Shown here piece by piece: positions 1-9,091 of a stretch of 15,623 bases of DNA. How positions within the stretch are numbered: the first letter of the stretch is position 1; each line of letters begins with the position of its first letter. The stretch covers positions 1-15,623 of the forward strand of contig JBFMFY010000070.1 of NCBI GenBank assembly GCA_040751955.1, read 5' to 3'. This stretch comes from SpSt-333 sp040751955. GTDB lineage: Bacteria > Bacteroidota > Ignavibacteria > UBA10030 > UBA8401. The notes beneath the pieces are model-generated. The model had not been told where the DNA came from, searched no databases, and was given only the letters and a program-made list of their open reading frames with translations. The position numbers were made by a program, and so were the translations under genes.

Positions 1-863
<863 letters not shown>

Positions 864-945
864 AAAAAATTATTAGTTTTCAACAGGAGAATTTGTAATT
901 ATGAAACGTTTGGTTTTGATTATTTGGAGCCGTGCACACAAATTT

Positions 946-955
946 TCAAAGAACA
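946..955 (-). promoter_or_regulatory. boxA-like antitermination motif in rRNA leader
   Basis: The minus strand reads TGTTCTTTGA in the 16S leader, about 80 nt before the mature 16S end and 30 nt after the likely transcription start. It resembles bacterial rRNA boxA (TGCTCTTTAACA in E. coli), the NusB/S10 loading site that prevents Rho termination. Position and sequence both fit; function is inferred. Confidence 0.55.
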
Positions 956-987
956 ACTTCCGTCGATATGTTTTCAAACGGGCTTTA

Positions 988-1016
988 AATATAACTTTTT
1001 TATGCCCGTAAGTCAA
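988..1016 (-). promoter_or_regulatory. rRNA operon promoter
   Basis: On the minus strand there is TTGACT (1011-1016), a 17-nt spacer and TATATT (988-993). This gives a -35/-10 pair with near-consensus boxes and ideal spacing, pointing into the 16S gene. The predicted start is near 981, giving a leader of about 120 nt. The -10 region (TATATTTA) also resembles the TAnnTTTG -7 element of Bacteroidota promoters. Confidence 0.65.
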
Positions 1017-1154
1017 CACCTATTTCAACTTTTTCTCAGCGATTTTTCTAAAATCGAGTTCTTAATATAATTACTTTTGCCAGTGAAGTCAAGGTTTACG
1101 CTGAGTGCGGGATTAATATTCTTTAACACATTCAATACGGTATTCCGGTGAATT

Positions 1155-1184
1155 TTGTCCCATCGTTTTTGTATCAGTTGTAAT
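1155..1184 (+). promoter_or_regulatory. Candidate waaA-priA promoter
   Basis: TTGTCC (1155-1160), an 18-nt spacer and TGTAAT (1179-1184) form a moderate sigma-70-like promoter on the plus strand. Transcription would start near 1191, after the upstream GTG at 1190, which favours the ATG at 1229 as the waaA start. The -35 box is weak, so this is tentative. Confidence 0.3.
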
Positions 1185-1203
1185 ATCAGGTGAGTCTCTC
1201 TAT

Positions 1204-1219
1204 ATTGTTTCAAAACAAT
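1204..1219. repeat. Perfect palindrome ATTGTTT-CA-AAACAAT before waaA
   Basis: Two perfect 7-bp arms separated by 2 bp end 9 bp before the waaA ATG. It could be an operator near the transcription start or a small hairpin in the leader that limits ribosome access. It is AT-rich, so chance occurrence is possible. Confidence 0.4.
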
Positions 1220-1228
1220 GCAACAATA

Positions 1229-2506
1229 ATGCTTTGGAAATTACTCTACAATTTTACCGTCCTTCCGCTTCTTTTTCTTATTTTCCACATTGGAAAACTT
1301 TTCAATAATAAAATCAAGCAGGGCATCGAAGGAAGGGTGGCGTTATTTGAGACGCTAAAAAAAAAGAACTCTTCCCTTGCTGAGGGGATGAGATATTGGT
1401 TCCACGCTTCATCGTTAGGCGAATTCGAACAAGCAAAACCCGTTATTGCGGCTCTTAAAGAAAAGCATCCGGATATAAAAATCGTTGTCACTTTCTTTTC
1501 ACCTTCCGGTTACGAGAATTCAAAAAATTATAAACTAGCCGATATCATAAGCTACATTCCCTTCGACACACCGTGGAATGTCAGGCGTTTCGTGGAAATA
1601 CTTCGTCCTGCTGCCGCTATCATTTTGCGATATGATGTCTGGCCGAATATGATTTGGGAACTGCATAAAAGAAGTATCCCGGTTTTGATCGTTAACGCCA
1701 CAATGGCCGACGGTTCACCCCGTCTGTTATTTTTGTTGAAACAGTTTCATAGACAACTCTACAATCTGTTTTCTGCGATATTAACTGTCACAGATTCGGA
1801 CCTCCGCGCATTTCAACGATTCGGTCTTTCCAAGCCGGAGCTCAAAGCCATCGGCGATACCCGATTTGACCAGGTGGTGAAAAGGAGTCTTGATGCAAGG
1901 CAAAAACAAATATTCTCTGACTCAATCACTCACGGAAAAAAAGTTTTTGTGGTCGGTCAAAGCTGGGGCGAAGATGAAGAAGTATTGCTTCCCGTGCTAT
2001 TCAAGGTACTGCAGCAGGAGCCTTCACTGTTAACTATTATTGTTCCGCATGAACCGACAGAAGAACATCTTGATCAACTTGAAAATAATCTCAAAGAGAA
2101 CTGCTCTTTCATTCGGTTCTCTGAAATGAATCATTACAACAACGAGCAAGTCATACTTATCGACAGCATCGGTATTTTAGTTGCGCTGTATAAGTATGCA
2201 CACGTGGTCTATGTCGGCGGCAGTTTTCGTCAAGGCGTTCATAATGTTCTGGAGCCGGCAATCTTCGGTGTGCCTGTTCTCTACGGACCGAAGCATACGA
2301 ATTCGCAAGAAGCGGCTGCATTGGCAAAACGCGGCGGCGGATTTGTCGTGCAGGATGAAAGAGATCTGTACCGATTGCTTCGTACGCTGTTGGAAAACGA
2401 AGAACGCCGTTTGCAAGCCGGATCGGTTTCACGATCCTATGTCCAGGAAAACTGCGGAGCTACAGATCGGTTTCTGCGCTACCTTGAACAGCACATCACA
2501 TCATGA
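1229..2506 (+). CDS. waaA: 3-deoxy-D-manno-octulosonic acid (KDO) transferase
   Basis: The gene encodes the inner-membrane glycosyltransferase that moves KDO from CMP-KDO to the lipid A precursor in LPS assembly. The 425-residue product is the usual length for the family. It has an N-terminal hydrophobic anchor (about residues 1-20), the N-domain motif HASSLGE (59-65) whose Glu is the expected catalytic base, RYDVWPN (134-140), and the C-terminal donor-binding block starting GGSF (about 330-354) with HNVLEP, GVPVLYGP and an NSQEA motif. I chose the ATG at 1229 because MLWKLLYNF matches known family N-termini. An in-frame GTG at 1190 would add 13 residues that look unlike the family, and no clear ribosome site favours either start. 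The stop overlaps the priA start (ATGA), implying translational coupling. The product could be mono- or bifunctional; sequence alone does not decide. Confidence 0.95.
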   Translation: MLWKLLYNFTVLPLLFLIFHIGKLFNNKIKQGIEGRVALFETLKKKNSSLAEGMRYWFHASSLGEFEQAKPVIAALKEKHPDIKIVVTFFSPSGYENSKNYKLADIISYIPFDTPWNVRRFVEILRPAAAIILRYDVWPNMIWELHKRSIPVLIVNATMADGSPRLLFLLKQFHRQLYNLFSAILTVTDSDLRAFQRFGLSKPELKAIGDTRFDQVVKRSLDARQKQIFSDSITHGKKVFVVGQSWGEDEEVLLPVLFKVLQQEPSLLTIIVPHEPTEEHLDQLENNLKENCSFIRFSEMNHYNNEQVILIDSIGILVALYKYAHVVYVGGSFRQGVHNVLEPAIFGVPVLYGPKHTNSQEAAALAKRGGGFVVQDERDLYRLLRTLLENEERRLQAGSVSRSYVQENCGATDRFLRYLEQHITS

Positions 2507-5001
2507 GTCATTCACTGGTCACAGTTGCACTCCCCGTTCCGCTGCCGCAACTATTCACATACAGTGTTCCTCCGTCTTTTGAACCATTGATCGTTCGTGG
2601 TTCAATTGTTGTTGTACCGTTTGGAAATAAAATTCTTGTCGGCGTCGTCTTCGATTTCACTCAGACTGTTCCTCGTGCATCTTTGAAACATGTACTTGAT
2701 GTGCTTCCGAACCAGACAAACTTAACGCCCGAACATCTGAAAACTGCGCAATGGATTTCCGACTATTACCATTCGCCAATTGGTGAAACTGTGAGATTGT
2801 TTCTGCACGTCGGACTAAGCCAAATCAGTGAACGACAAGTCTTTCTGACAAAGGATGCTGCAACCGTCCCTCTTCAGGGAAAGAAAAAGAATGATGGACA
2901 GCGAATTGTTTCTGCATTAACCAACGGTCCCTTGTCTGTCCGCCGATTGCAGCAAGCGACCGGCATCCGATCGATCAATTCACTGGTCAGCACTTTAGCT
3001 GCAGACGGTGTGGTGTCTGTCAAAGAATTATTATCTGCACAACCGAACACAAAGACCGCGTTGTTCTTGAGGCGGCTCAGCAAAACTTATGAAGAGTTAC
3101 CTCGACGAAAAAACCAAGCCCGCCTGGTAGAACATCTTCGAGCTCTTGAAGCAGATGAAGTTCAGGTGAAATCTTTTCTCTCGGCATCAAAAACTACACT
3201 ACAGACGCTGAAAGCATTGGCTCTTGCCGGATATATAGACATAGTTCGCAAAGAAATTTCACGCCGACGGGAGATCAAGTCAGACGAACAGACTCAGAAG
3301 TCGCTGTCGATAGTACTTAACAAGGATCAACGACAGGCTGTCGAATCCATCGTTCGCACGATGGGTACAAATAGTAATTCTACATTTTTACTTCACGGTG
3401 TGACCGGAAGCGGAAAAACGCAGGTGTACATCGAGGCGATTCGGCACGCATTGGAACAAGGAAAATCATCCATCATTCTCGTTCCCGAAATTTCACTGAC
3501 GCCGCAAACTGTCAGGAGATTTCAGGCACACTTCGGCGATACAGTGATCTGGATGCACAGCAAGATGTCCGACGGCGAGCGATATGATGCATGGCGATTA
3601 ACGAAAGAAGGAACATACAAAATCGTTATCGGACCGCGCTCTGCATTATTTGCCCCTGTTCAAAATCTCGGTTTGATCGTTGTGGACGAAGAGCATGAAT
3701 CTTCTTATAAACAATTTGATGCCACACCACGGTATCATGCCCGCGATGTTGCAGTGGTTCGCGGGATGATGAACAACGCAGTAGTAGTGCTGGGCTCAGC
3801 AACTCCGTCGATTGAATCATATGCAAACGCTCTCGAAGGAAAATATACACTGCTGACTCTTCCTGAACGTGCCGACAACGCACAATTGCCGCCCGTAGAA
3901 ATCATCGATATGGTGGAGGAACGGAAACAACGGTATGCAAAGATGAAAGTGCGGGCAAAAGAGATCGGGAAGAAAGCGTTCGAAGATGCAGCGAAAAGTA
4001 TTTCGTCATTCCTTGAAATGAAAATCCGCGACCGGCTAGAGAAAAAGGAAGGGATCATCCTGCTTCAAAACAGGCGTGGATTCGCTCCGTTCATCGAATG
4101 CAGCAACTGCGGACATGTGGAACAATGCGACCGGTGCAGCGTGACGATGACGTATCATGCCACAAAAAAACATCTCCGCTGCCACTATTGCGGAAAAGTA
4201 AAATCACCACCGACGACATGCTCTCACTGCGGCGGATTTGAATTTGCCATGCGCGGATTCGGCACACAGCGAGTAGAAGAAGAATTGAAAATACTTTTTC
4301 CAACGGCAAAAATTTTGAGGATGGATCTCGACACCACATCGCGCAAGCATTCCCACGAAAAGATATTGCAGCAATTTGGAAAAGGTGAAGCGGATATCCT
4401 TCTCGGCACGCAGATGGTTGCAAAGGGATTGGATTTCCCCCGCGTCACTCTCGTCGGCGTTATTTCTGCCGACACACAAATGATGCTGCCCGATTTCCGT
4501 TCTGCAGAACGGACATTTCAATTACTCACGCAAGTTGCAGGGCGTGCAGGCAGAAGCACATTGCGCGGCGAGGTAGTTATCCAAACATCGCAATCGTCGC
4601 ATTATGCCCTGAAGCATGTTCAGGACCATGATTTTGTCAGTTTTTACAATGAAGAAATTGCATTCCGGAAATCAATCGGATACCCGCCGTTCTCACGCAT
4701 TGTTGTAGTTGAGATCAAAGGAAAGAATGAGAAGCATGTTGAAGCGATTGCAACGTTGTTCGGCAAGAAACTCTCCGCGCTATTACCGAGAGAAGGAATT
4801 CTTGGTCCCTCCCCTGCCGTTCTCTCGAAGATCAAGAACGATTATCGATGGCATATCTTGGTGAAAGCGAATAAAGAGTCGGATAAAAACGGAACACGGG
4901 CAAGAACATCTGTTGCCCGCGTCGCCGACGATCTGCAGAAAGAATCACTGAAGCAGAAAGTAAAAATTATTGTGGATGTTGATCCGGCGGGGATATTATA
5001 G
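2503..5001 (+). CDS. priA: Primosomal protein N' (replication restart helicase PriA)
   Basis: This is a superfamily 2 DNA helicase that recognises stalled forks and reloads the replicative helicase. The 832-residue protein shows the N-terminal DNA-binding region (VALPVPLPQLFTYSVP), Walker A GVTGSGKT (299-306), the DEEH box (395-398), GSATPS, and the PriA zinc region at 533-576 with eight cysteines in four CxxC pairs (CSNC, CDRC, CHYC, CSHC), enough for two zinc ions. Helicase motifs V and VI follow: LLGTQMVAKGLDFP and QVAGRAGR. The region before the NRRGF motif (about 470-520) is rich in Lys and Glu and seems somewhat longer than in well-known homologues. The gene begins inside the waaA stop and ends 2 bp from the stop of the convergent YIP1 gene, leaving no room for a private terminator. 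Confidence 0.97.
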   Translation: MSHSLVTVALPVPLPQLFTYSVPPSFEPLIVRGSIVVVPFGNKILVGVVFDFTQTVPRASLKHVLDVLPNQTNLTPEHLKTAQWISDYYHSPIGETVRLFLHVGLSQISERQVFLTKDAATVPLQGKKKNDGQRIVSALTNGPLSVRRLQQATGIRSINSLVSTLAADGVVSVKELLSAQPNTKTALFLRRLSKTYEELPRRKNQARLVEHLRALEADEVQVKSFLSASKTTLQTLKALALAGYIDIVRKEISRRREIKSDEQTQKSLSIVLNKDQRQAVESIVRTMGTNSNSTFLLHGVTGSGKTQVYIEAIRHALEQGKSSIILVPEISLTPQTVRRFQAHFGDTVIWMHSKMSDGERYDAWRLTKEGTYKIVIGPRSALFAPVQNLGLIVVDEEHESSYKQFDATPRYHARDVAVVRGMMNNAVVVLGSATPSIESYANALEGKYTLLTLPERADNAQLPPVEIIDMVEERKQRYAKMKVRAKEIGKKAFEDAAKSISSFLEMKIRDRLEKKEGIILLQNRRGFAPFIECSNCGHVEQCDRCSVTMTYHATKKHLRCHYCGKVKSPPTTCSHCGGFEFAMRGFGTQRVEEELKILFPTAKILRMDLDTTSRKHSHEKILQQFGKGEADILLGTQMVAKGLDFPRVTLVGVISADTQMMLPDFRSAERTFQLLTQVAGRAGRSTLRGEVVIQTSQSSHYALKHVQDHDFVSFYNEEIAFRKSIGYPPFSRIVVVEIKGKNEKHVEAIATLFGKKLSALLPREGILGPSPAVLSKIKNDYRWHILVKANKESDKNGTRARTSVARVADDLQKESLKQKVKIIVDVDPAGIL

Positions 5002-5003
5002 CT

Positions 5004-5762
5004 TTACATCCCGAAACCCACTCCGACGAACACTTTTATCAATGTCCATACGACAAAGACTCCCCCCACCACTCCCAGAGATTTACCGATGGATACATTC
5101 CATACTTTCGACAATCCGACTCCCGTAACATACAATATCCAGAATTCCAGAACATTCAACGCCAGCAATAATTTATGAACTTTATTTTCCGGATCGAAAT
5201 CGGAAATAAACAGTGCACCGCCCGGTTGAGCGTATAATGATCCCATTGCGACAACTAATACCATCGTTATCAAAGTAGAGATGGGCATGATGTACCATGC
5301 GAGACCGTATATTTCCAACACTTTCCCGTATGGTATTGTTGACTTGAATGCCACCTTTCCGATAAGCCAATAGACAAGTGTATAGACGAACAATGCAAAC
5401 GCCAAAACAAATACGACACCGATAACTCCAAATACCATAAACATCGTTGATCCGGGTTTGGAAAATTGCATTGCCTGATCAGCCTGCTCCTGGGTCATCT
5501 TTCCTTCCGCAACATTTTTTTCAAACTGCTTCATTTGTGTTGCGCTCATTTCATCTTGAATGGCAGGTTGGTTGAACACTACGAATGTGAAGACGATCGA
5601 AAAAAGGATTGTGAGAATAAACGGTATGACCCAGTTCGACGCTTTCGGATCGGTTGATACAACAGATTGAAACACCTCTCCCGGCGACGAAAGAATACCT
5701 ACGAACTTGTCGGTAAATGAGAGTTCCGGGGTCTGGTTGGGAGTATGAATTTCTTCGGGCAT
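5004..5762 (-). CDS. YIP1-family multi-pass membrane protein
   Basis: The 252-residue product has a soluble N-terminus with the motif FVGILSSPGEVF (20-31), common at the start of bacterial Yip1-domain proteins. About five hydrophobic membrane segments follow, near 44-64, 107-132, 150-173, 197-217 and 228-249. A polar, Met/Gln-rich stretch (68-104) lies between the first two. The bacterial family has no settled biochemical function. A good ribosome site (AAAGGAT, 7 nt before ATG) supports the start. It is transcribed alone, divergent from tmk and convergent with priA. Confidence 0.8.
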   Translation of the reverse strand: MPEEIHTPNQTPELSFTDKFVGILSSPGEVFQSVVSTDPKASNWVIPFILTILFSIVFTFVVFNQPAIQDEMSATQMKQFEKNVAEGKMTQEQADQAMQFSKPGSTMFMVFGVIGVVFVLAFALFVYTLVYWLIGKVAFKSTIPYGKVLEIYGLAWYIMPISTLITMVLVVAMGSLYAQPGGALFISDFDPENKVHKLLLALNVLEFWILYVTGVGLSKVWNVSIGKSLGVVGGVFVVWTLIKVFVGVGFGM

Positions 5763-5797
5763 GATGAAATCCTTTCGATTGATTATGAAGGCGCTGT

Positions 5798-5826
5798 ATG
5801 TTACAAAATCAAAAATCGAGTGTCAA
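5798..5826 (-). promoter_or_regulatory. Promoter of the YIP1-family gene
   Basis: The minus strand carries a perfect TTGACA (5821-5826), a 17-nt spacer and TAACAT (5798-5803). The predicted start is near 5791, giving a leader of about 30 nt that includes the AAAGGAT ribosome site. Confidence 0.6.
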
Positions 5827-5920
5827 ATGAAGTTTTCAGGTTGAATACAGTCTTAAAAAATCGTACATAGGATCATCTAAACCACAGATTCACAGTTTTC
5901 ACTTCACCCACCATACTTCT

Positions 5921-6547
5921 ATGTTCATTACGTTCGAAGGTATCGATTGCTGCGGGAAAACAACGCAGGCAAAACTCCTGATTGAAAAACTCCAATCGTA
6001 CAATCACTCTGTCCTTTTTCTGCGGGAACCGGGGGGTACCACGATTTCGGAAAAAATACGCGAAGTACTACTCGATAAAAAGAATCTGAAGATGATTCAG
6101 GTAACGGAATTACTCCTCTTTTCCGCCAGCCGCGCGCAATTGGTGAGCGAAGTGATTAAACCGGCGCTGATGCAGAACAAGATTGTCGTTTGCGACCGGT
6201 ATCATGATTCAACAACAGCGTATCAAGGGTACGGACGCGGATTGACGCTCGGCGCAGTGAAAACGATCAACCGTGTGGCAACGACCGATGTGCTGCCGAA
6301 GAAAACATTCTTCATTGATATCACTGTGAAAGAAATGTACGACCGCCGCACTGCAAACAACCAGGAGATCGACCGGATGGAAATGAGCAACGAAGAATTC
6401 TACAACCGCGTGCGGAACGGCTACCATGAGATTGCAAAAGAAGAACCGGAACGGTTCGTCGTTATCGACGGCAAACAGACGGTTGAAGCAATTCATGAAG
6501 AGATCTGGAAAGTGATGGAAGGTTTGCTGCCAATGGAGGAAACTTGA
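5921..6547 (+). CDS. tmk: Thymidylate kinase
   Basis: The enzyme phosphorylates dTMP to dTDP with ATP in dTTP synthesis. The 208-residue length is typical. Motifs are the P-loop GIDCCGKT (7-14), REPGGT (35-40), DRYHDSTTAYQGYGRGL (92-108) for nucleotide binding, and a lid/C-terminal block with DRR (141-143), EIDRME and FYNRVRNGY. The P-loop has two cysteines where most homologues have Gly/Ser/Ala, but the catalytic Lys and Thr are kept. No clear Shine-Dalgarno precedes the ATG. The start is set by the motif distance, since the FEGID strand normally begins within five residues of the N-terminus. A weak promoter candidate (TTGAAT at 5841, 17-nt spacer, TACATA at 5864) lies upstream. Confidence 0.96.
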   Translation: MFITFEGIDCCGKTTQAKLLIEKLQSYNHSVLFLREPGGTTISEKIREVLLDKKNLKMIQVTELLLFSASRAQLVSEVIKPALMQNKIVVCDRYHDSTTAYQGYGRGLTLGAVKTINRVATTDVLPKKTFFIDITVKEMYDRRTANNQEIDRMEMSNEEFYNRVRNGYHEIAKEEPERFVVIDGKQTVEAIHEEIWKVMEGLLPMEET

Positions 6548-6590
6548 AACCTTGCGAAGGTTAGAAATGTAAAAAACCTGCGCAAGGGTT
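6547..6590. terminator. Inverted repeat between convergent tmk and lipoprotein genes (probable bidirectional terminator / REP-like repeat)
   Basis: The arms 6547-6562 and 6575-6590 match at 14 of 16 positions as reverse complements and enclose a 12-nt loop. The repeat fills the space between two convergent genes and overlaps the last base of the tmk stop codon, so it fits a shared terminator. There is no strong T-tract on either side, so Rho-independent termination is not certain. The core AACCTTGCGAAGGTT also looks like a dispersed intergenic repeat. Confidence 0.6.
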
Positions 6591-6593
6591 ATA

Positions 6594-6989
6594 CTACTCC
6601 ACCAACACCGAATCCCGCAACCTCGATTCATTCGGTTGACGTATGTTGATCATAAACCAACCTTTCTGCGCCGCAACACACCGATATTCCATCCCGTCAA
6701 GATACACCATCACATCGGCGCACACTGTTGATGCACTGCGTTCTCCTACAACAGTCAAGTCGAGTTGCAGCGGCTGAAGTTTGTCATCGAAGTACGAAAA
6801 AGAATAACAGCCGTTCGTGCCTATGGTACCGTACAATTTTATTGCAATCGTGTCGTTCAACAACACCGACTGCGGGTGAGCGATGCTGTCCACCTGAACA
6901 ACAAACAGGAACGGCTCTCTGCTCGGTTCGGTGGAGCAGGAAAGAAGTGCTATCGCAATAAAAATTATGAACGCGTTTAGTTTCATCAT
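6594..6989 (-). CDS. Small putative lipoprotein of unknown function
   Basis: The 131-residue product starts with a lipoprotein signal: MMK, a hydrophobic stretch (about 6-16) and the lipobox LLSC with Cys18 as the lipidation site. The mature part is mostly beta-like, with three further cysteines (61, 90, 104). The Cys61-Cys90 pair could form a disulfide. I recognise no domain. No strong ribosome site is seen; the second Met is an equally possible start. It lies 46 bp downstream of the archaemetzincin gene on the same strand and may share its transcript. It was accepted because the signal sequence is coherent and opposing frames look non-genic. Confidence 0.65.
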   Translation of the reverse strand: MMKLNAFIIFIAIALLSCSTEPSREPFLFVVQVDSIAHPQSVLLNDTIAIKLYGTIGTNGCYSFSYFDDKLQPLQLDLTVVGERSASTVCADVMVYLDGMEYRCVAAQKGWFMINIRQPNESRLRDSVLVE

Positions 6990-7035
6990 TATGTAAAATG
7001 TATTTCAAATCCTGATTATCTGCAAGAACATAGTA

Positions 7036-7563
7036 TCACACTCCTATCTTCCTCGAACATTCCTTGCACAATGTTCCTCCCTTGATATCAATGTCGTCCA
7101 CTGTCGTTGATGAATGCATCGCGCAGTTGAAATTCTTGCAGTGAAATAGTCCGAACGTATGCCCAAGTTCGTGCACAGACTCTTTGATACACCGCTCAAA
7201 AAATTTAACCTTGTCCTGCGGCAATCCGTAGATCGTATCATCCAATCGAAACGTGGACATGACACCAGCGACGCCGTCCAATTGCGCTTCGCCAAAGACG
7301 TACGTCAGCACAGGGACAAAGAGATCAACAGAGGTAATTCCGAGGATCTTCGTTTGACCATCAAAACGCCGCAGGAGTTCCTTGATAAGCAGGGTTGAAT
7401 TGTATTGTCCGCGTGAGTAATCGTACACACTATCCACAATGTTACGGACCGGCGTTCCGACAGTAACATTGGTTTTGAATACATCGGCAAGAGGAGAGAC
7501 CAATCCGTACACAATTTCTTCTGAGAAAGGGGTCAACGGCACAAGTCGAATCGGTGGAATCAT
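7036..7563 (-). CDS. amzA: Archaemetzincin family (M54) zinc metalloprotease
   Basis: The 175-residue product has the family's signature near its C-terminus. HELGHTFGLFHC (131-142) supplies the zinc-binding His131, His135 and His141 and the catalytic Glu132. It is followed by Cys142, Cys147, the Met149 turn (AMHSS), and CKEC (Cys166, Cys169). Archaemetzincins combine HExxHxxGxxH with a four-Cys structural zinc site, and all four cysteines are present. Natural substrates are unknown. No signal peptide is visible, so the protein should be cytoplasmic. The ribosome site is weak. The start is supported by IRLVPL, which fits the conserved first strand. Confidence 0.92.
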   Translation of the reverse strand: MIPPIRLVPLTPFSEEIVYGLVSPLADVFKTNVTVGTPVRNIVDSVYDYSRGQYNSTLLIKELLRRFDGQTKILGITSVDLFVPVLTYVFGEAQLDGVAGVMSTFRLDDTIYGLPQDKVKFFERCIKESVHELGHTFGLFHCKNFNCAMHSSTTVDDIDIKGGTLCKECSRKIGV

Positions 7564-7586
7564 TCTAAGGATAAAAAAAGAAGATT

Positions 7587-7683
7587 GTCATCGCGAGGAG
7601 TCCCGATGTTTTTCATCGGGACGACGTGGCGATCTGATGTTAGAAAAAAGAGATTGCTTCGGCGGAAAATGCCTCGCAATGAC
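7587..7683. repeat. Palindromic intergenic element 1 (GTCA-ended, internal TCCCGATG hairpin)
   Basis: The ends GTCATCGCGAGG (7587-7598) and CCTCGCAATGAC (7672-7683) are reverse complements at 11 of 12 positions. Inside is a perfect 8-bp hairpin TCCCGATG/CATCGGGA with a 5-nt loop (7601-7621). It fills most of the gap between the response regulator stop and the archaemetzincin start. It probably forms a large hairpin at the 3' end of the cluster transcript. It resembles REP/BIME-type non-autonomous repeats. Confidence 0.75.
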
Positions 7684-7713
7684 CGTTTCATTGAATCACC
7701 TTGGGAATCTGGA

Positions 7714-9063
7714 TTACGGTTTTTTGAGTCCGTACTTCGCTATTTTATTGTAGAGCGTCACGCGGTCAATATCAAGCACCTCCGCCGCACGGGTAATGTT
7801 CCAATGCATCGTGTTGAGAACGAGTTCGATATGCTGTCTCTCAATTGCCGCTAATGTATCGTCTTTTGGACCTTCATGCTTTACAATATTTTGGAACGGC
7901 AGATCGCTCGGACGGATTGAGGGGGGAGTGGCGAGCACCATTGCACGCTCGATCACATTCTCCAATTCCCTGACGTTGCCGGGCCAATCGTACCGGACAA
8001 GCAGATCCATTGCATCGGCAGAAATATCTTTCACCGTCTTATTCATCACAGTGGAATATTTTTTAACGAAGAACTGCGCCATCAACGGAATGTCCATTCT
8101 CCGTTCACGCAGAGGCGGTATTGAGATGCTGAAGACATTCAAACGATAGTAGAGATCTTCGCGGAACGTTCCTTCCTTGATTGCTGCTTCCAGATTCCTG
8201 TTGGTTGCGCAAATAACCCGGAAGTCGCTTGCGATCGATTCATTCCCCCCGACACGCGTGAATTGTTTCGTTTCGATCACACGGAGTAACTCGACCTGCA
8301 TCTTCGGACTCACGGTGCCAATCTCATCGAGAAAGATCGTACCGCCGTCCGCCATCTCAAACTTTCCTTTGCGGCGGTACTGCGCACCGGTGAATGCGCC
8401 CCGTTCATGCCCGAACAGTTCGCTTTCCAGCAGTGTTTCGGCAACGGCGCCGCAGTTCACAGTGATGATCGGAAAATACCGTCGTGCGCTGTTTGCATGG
8501 ATCGTCCGTGCGATCAGCTCTTTTCCGGTTCCACTTTCGCCGCGGATCATCACAGTCGTATCCGTTTGCGCAACCGTGAGCGAAAGATCGATCACTCGTT
8601 TTATTTGCGGACTTTCACCGACGATCTCATTTGCTCCGGTAATCTCTGTAATTTGCTGACGCAGGCGTGTGTTCTCGTCCGCAAGTTCACGCTGCTGGAT
8701 CGCGTTCGAGACAAGATGCGAGAGGTGGTCGGGATCGATCGGTTTGGTGACGTAATCGAACGCGCCGTCTTTCAATGCCTGCACTGCGGTCTCTACCGAT
8801 GCAAATGCTGTCGCCATGATGATCTGCGACGTGGAATCGATCTCGCGAAGACGCTTCAACAATTCCATGCCGTCCATGCCGGGCATTTTGATATCGAGCA
8901 GGATCACATCCCACGGACCATTGTCCATTTTTTTCAGCGCTTCGGCAGCATTCTCCGCCGCATCCACTTTATATCCATCTTGAACGAACCATTTTGTCAA
9001 TGATTCACGTACTACCGCTTCATCATCGACAATTAAAATACTCTGTCTCTTATTCTCTGCCAT
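7714..9063 (-). CDS. NtrC-type sigma-54-dependent response regulator
   Basis: The 449-residue protein has three domains. The receiver (about 1-125) has acidic Asp13/Asp14, phosphoacceptor Asp57 in LLDIKMPGMDG, and TKPID. The central AAA+ sigma-54 activation domain (about 143-375) has Walker A GESGTGKE, the sigma-54-contacting GAFTGA loop, Walker B GGTIFLDEIG, the ICATNR sensor region and WPGNVRELENV. A C-terminal Fis-type helix-turn-helix ends in AAEVLDIDRVTLYNKIAKYGL. The intact GAFTGA motif means it should activate RNA polymerase with sigma-54. It starts 28 bp after the histidine kinase stop, with an AGAGGAG ribosome site 9 nt before the ATG. A probable target is the sigma-54 promoter upstream of the first gene of the same cluster. 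Confidence 0.96.
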   Translation of the reverse strand: MAENKRQSILIVDDEAVVRESLTKWFVQDGYKVDAAENAAEALKKMDNGPWDVILLDIKMPGMDGMELLKRLREIDSTSQIIMATAFASVETAVQALKDGAFDYVTKPIDPDHLSHLVSNAIQQRELADENTRLRQQITEITGANEIVGESPQIKRVIDLSLTVAQTDTTVMIRGESGTGKELIARTIHANSARRYFPIITVNCGAVAETLLESELFGHERGAFTGAQYRRKGKFEMADGGTIFLDEIGTVSPKMQVELLRVIETKQFTRVGGNESIASDFRVICATNRNLEAAIKEGTFREDLYYRLNVFSISIPPLRERRMDIPLMAQFFVKKYSTVMNKTVKDISADAMDLLVRYDWPGNVRELENVIERAMVLATPPSIRPSDLPFQNIVKHEGPKDDTLAAIERQHIELVLNTMHWNITRAAEVLDIDRVTLYNKIAKYGLKKP

Positions 9064-9091
9064 AATTGTAGCTCCTCTGCCTGCGAGATTG

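Larger units (their letters stand above)
864..1228. other. Divergent intergenic region between 16S rRNA and waaA
   Basis: This 365-bp stretch has no convincing gene. Its left part is the rRNA leader (boxA-like motif and promoter). Its right part holds a weak candidate waaA promoter and a palindrome just before the waaA start. Short open frames that cross it overlap the rRNA or lack family resemblance and were not accepted. Confidence 0.8.

Noticed and set aside
7564..7713. Open frames on the plus strand through the intergenic repeat (around 7585-7854)
   Set aside because: They run through a palindromic repeat and antisense into the response regulator; no ribosome site or domain is seen.
8407..9003. 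198-codon open frame on the plus strand opposite the response regulator
   Set aside because: It is antisense to a strongly conserved receiver/AAA+ gene and its composition looks like a codon-bias shadow.
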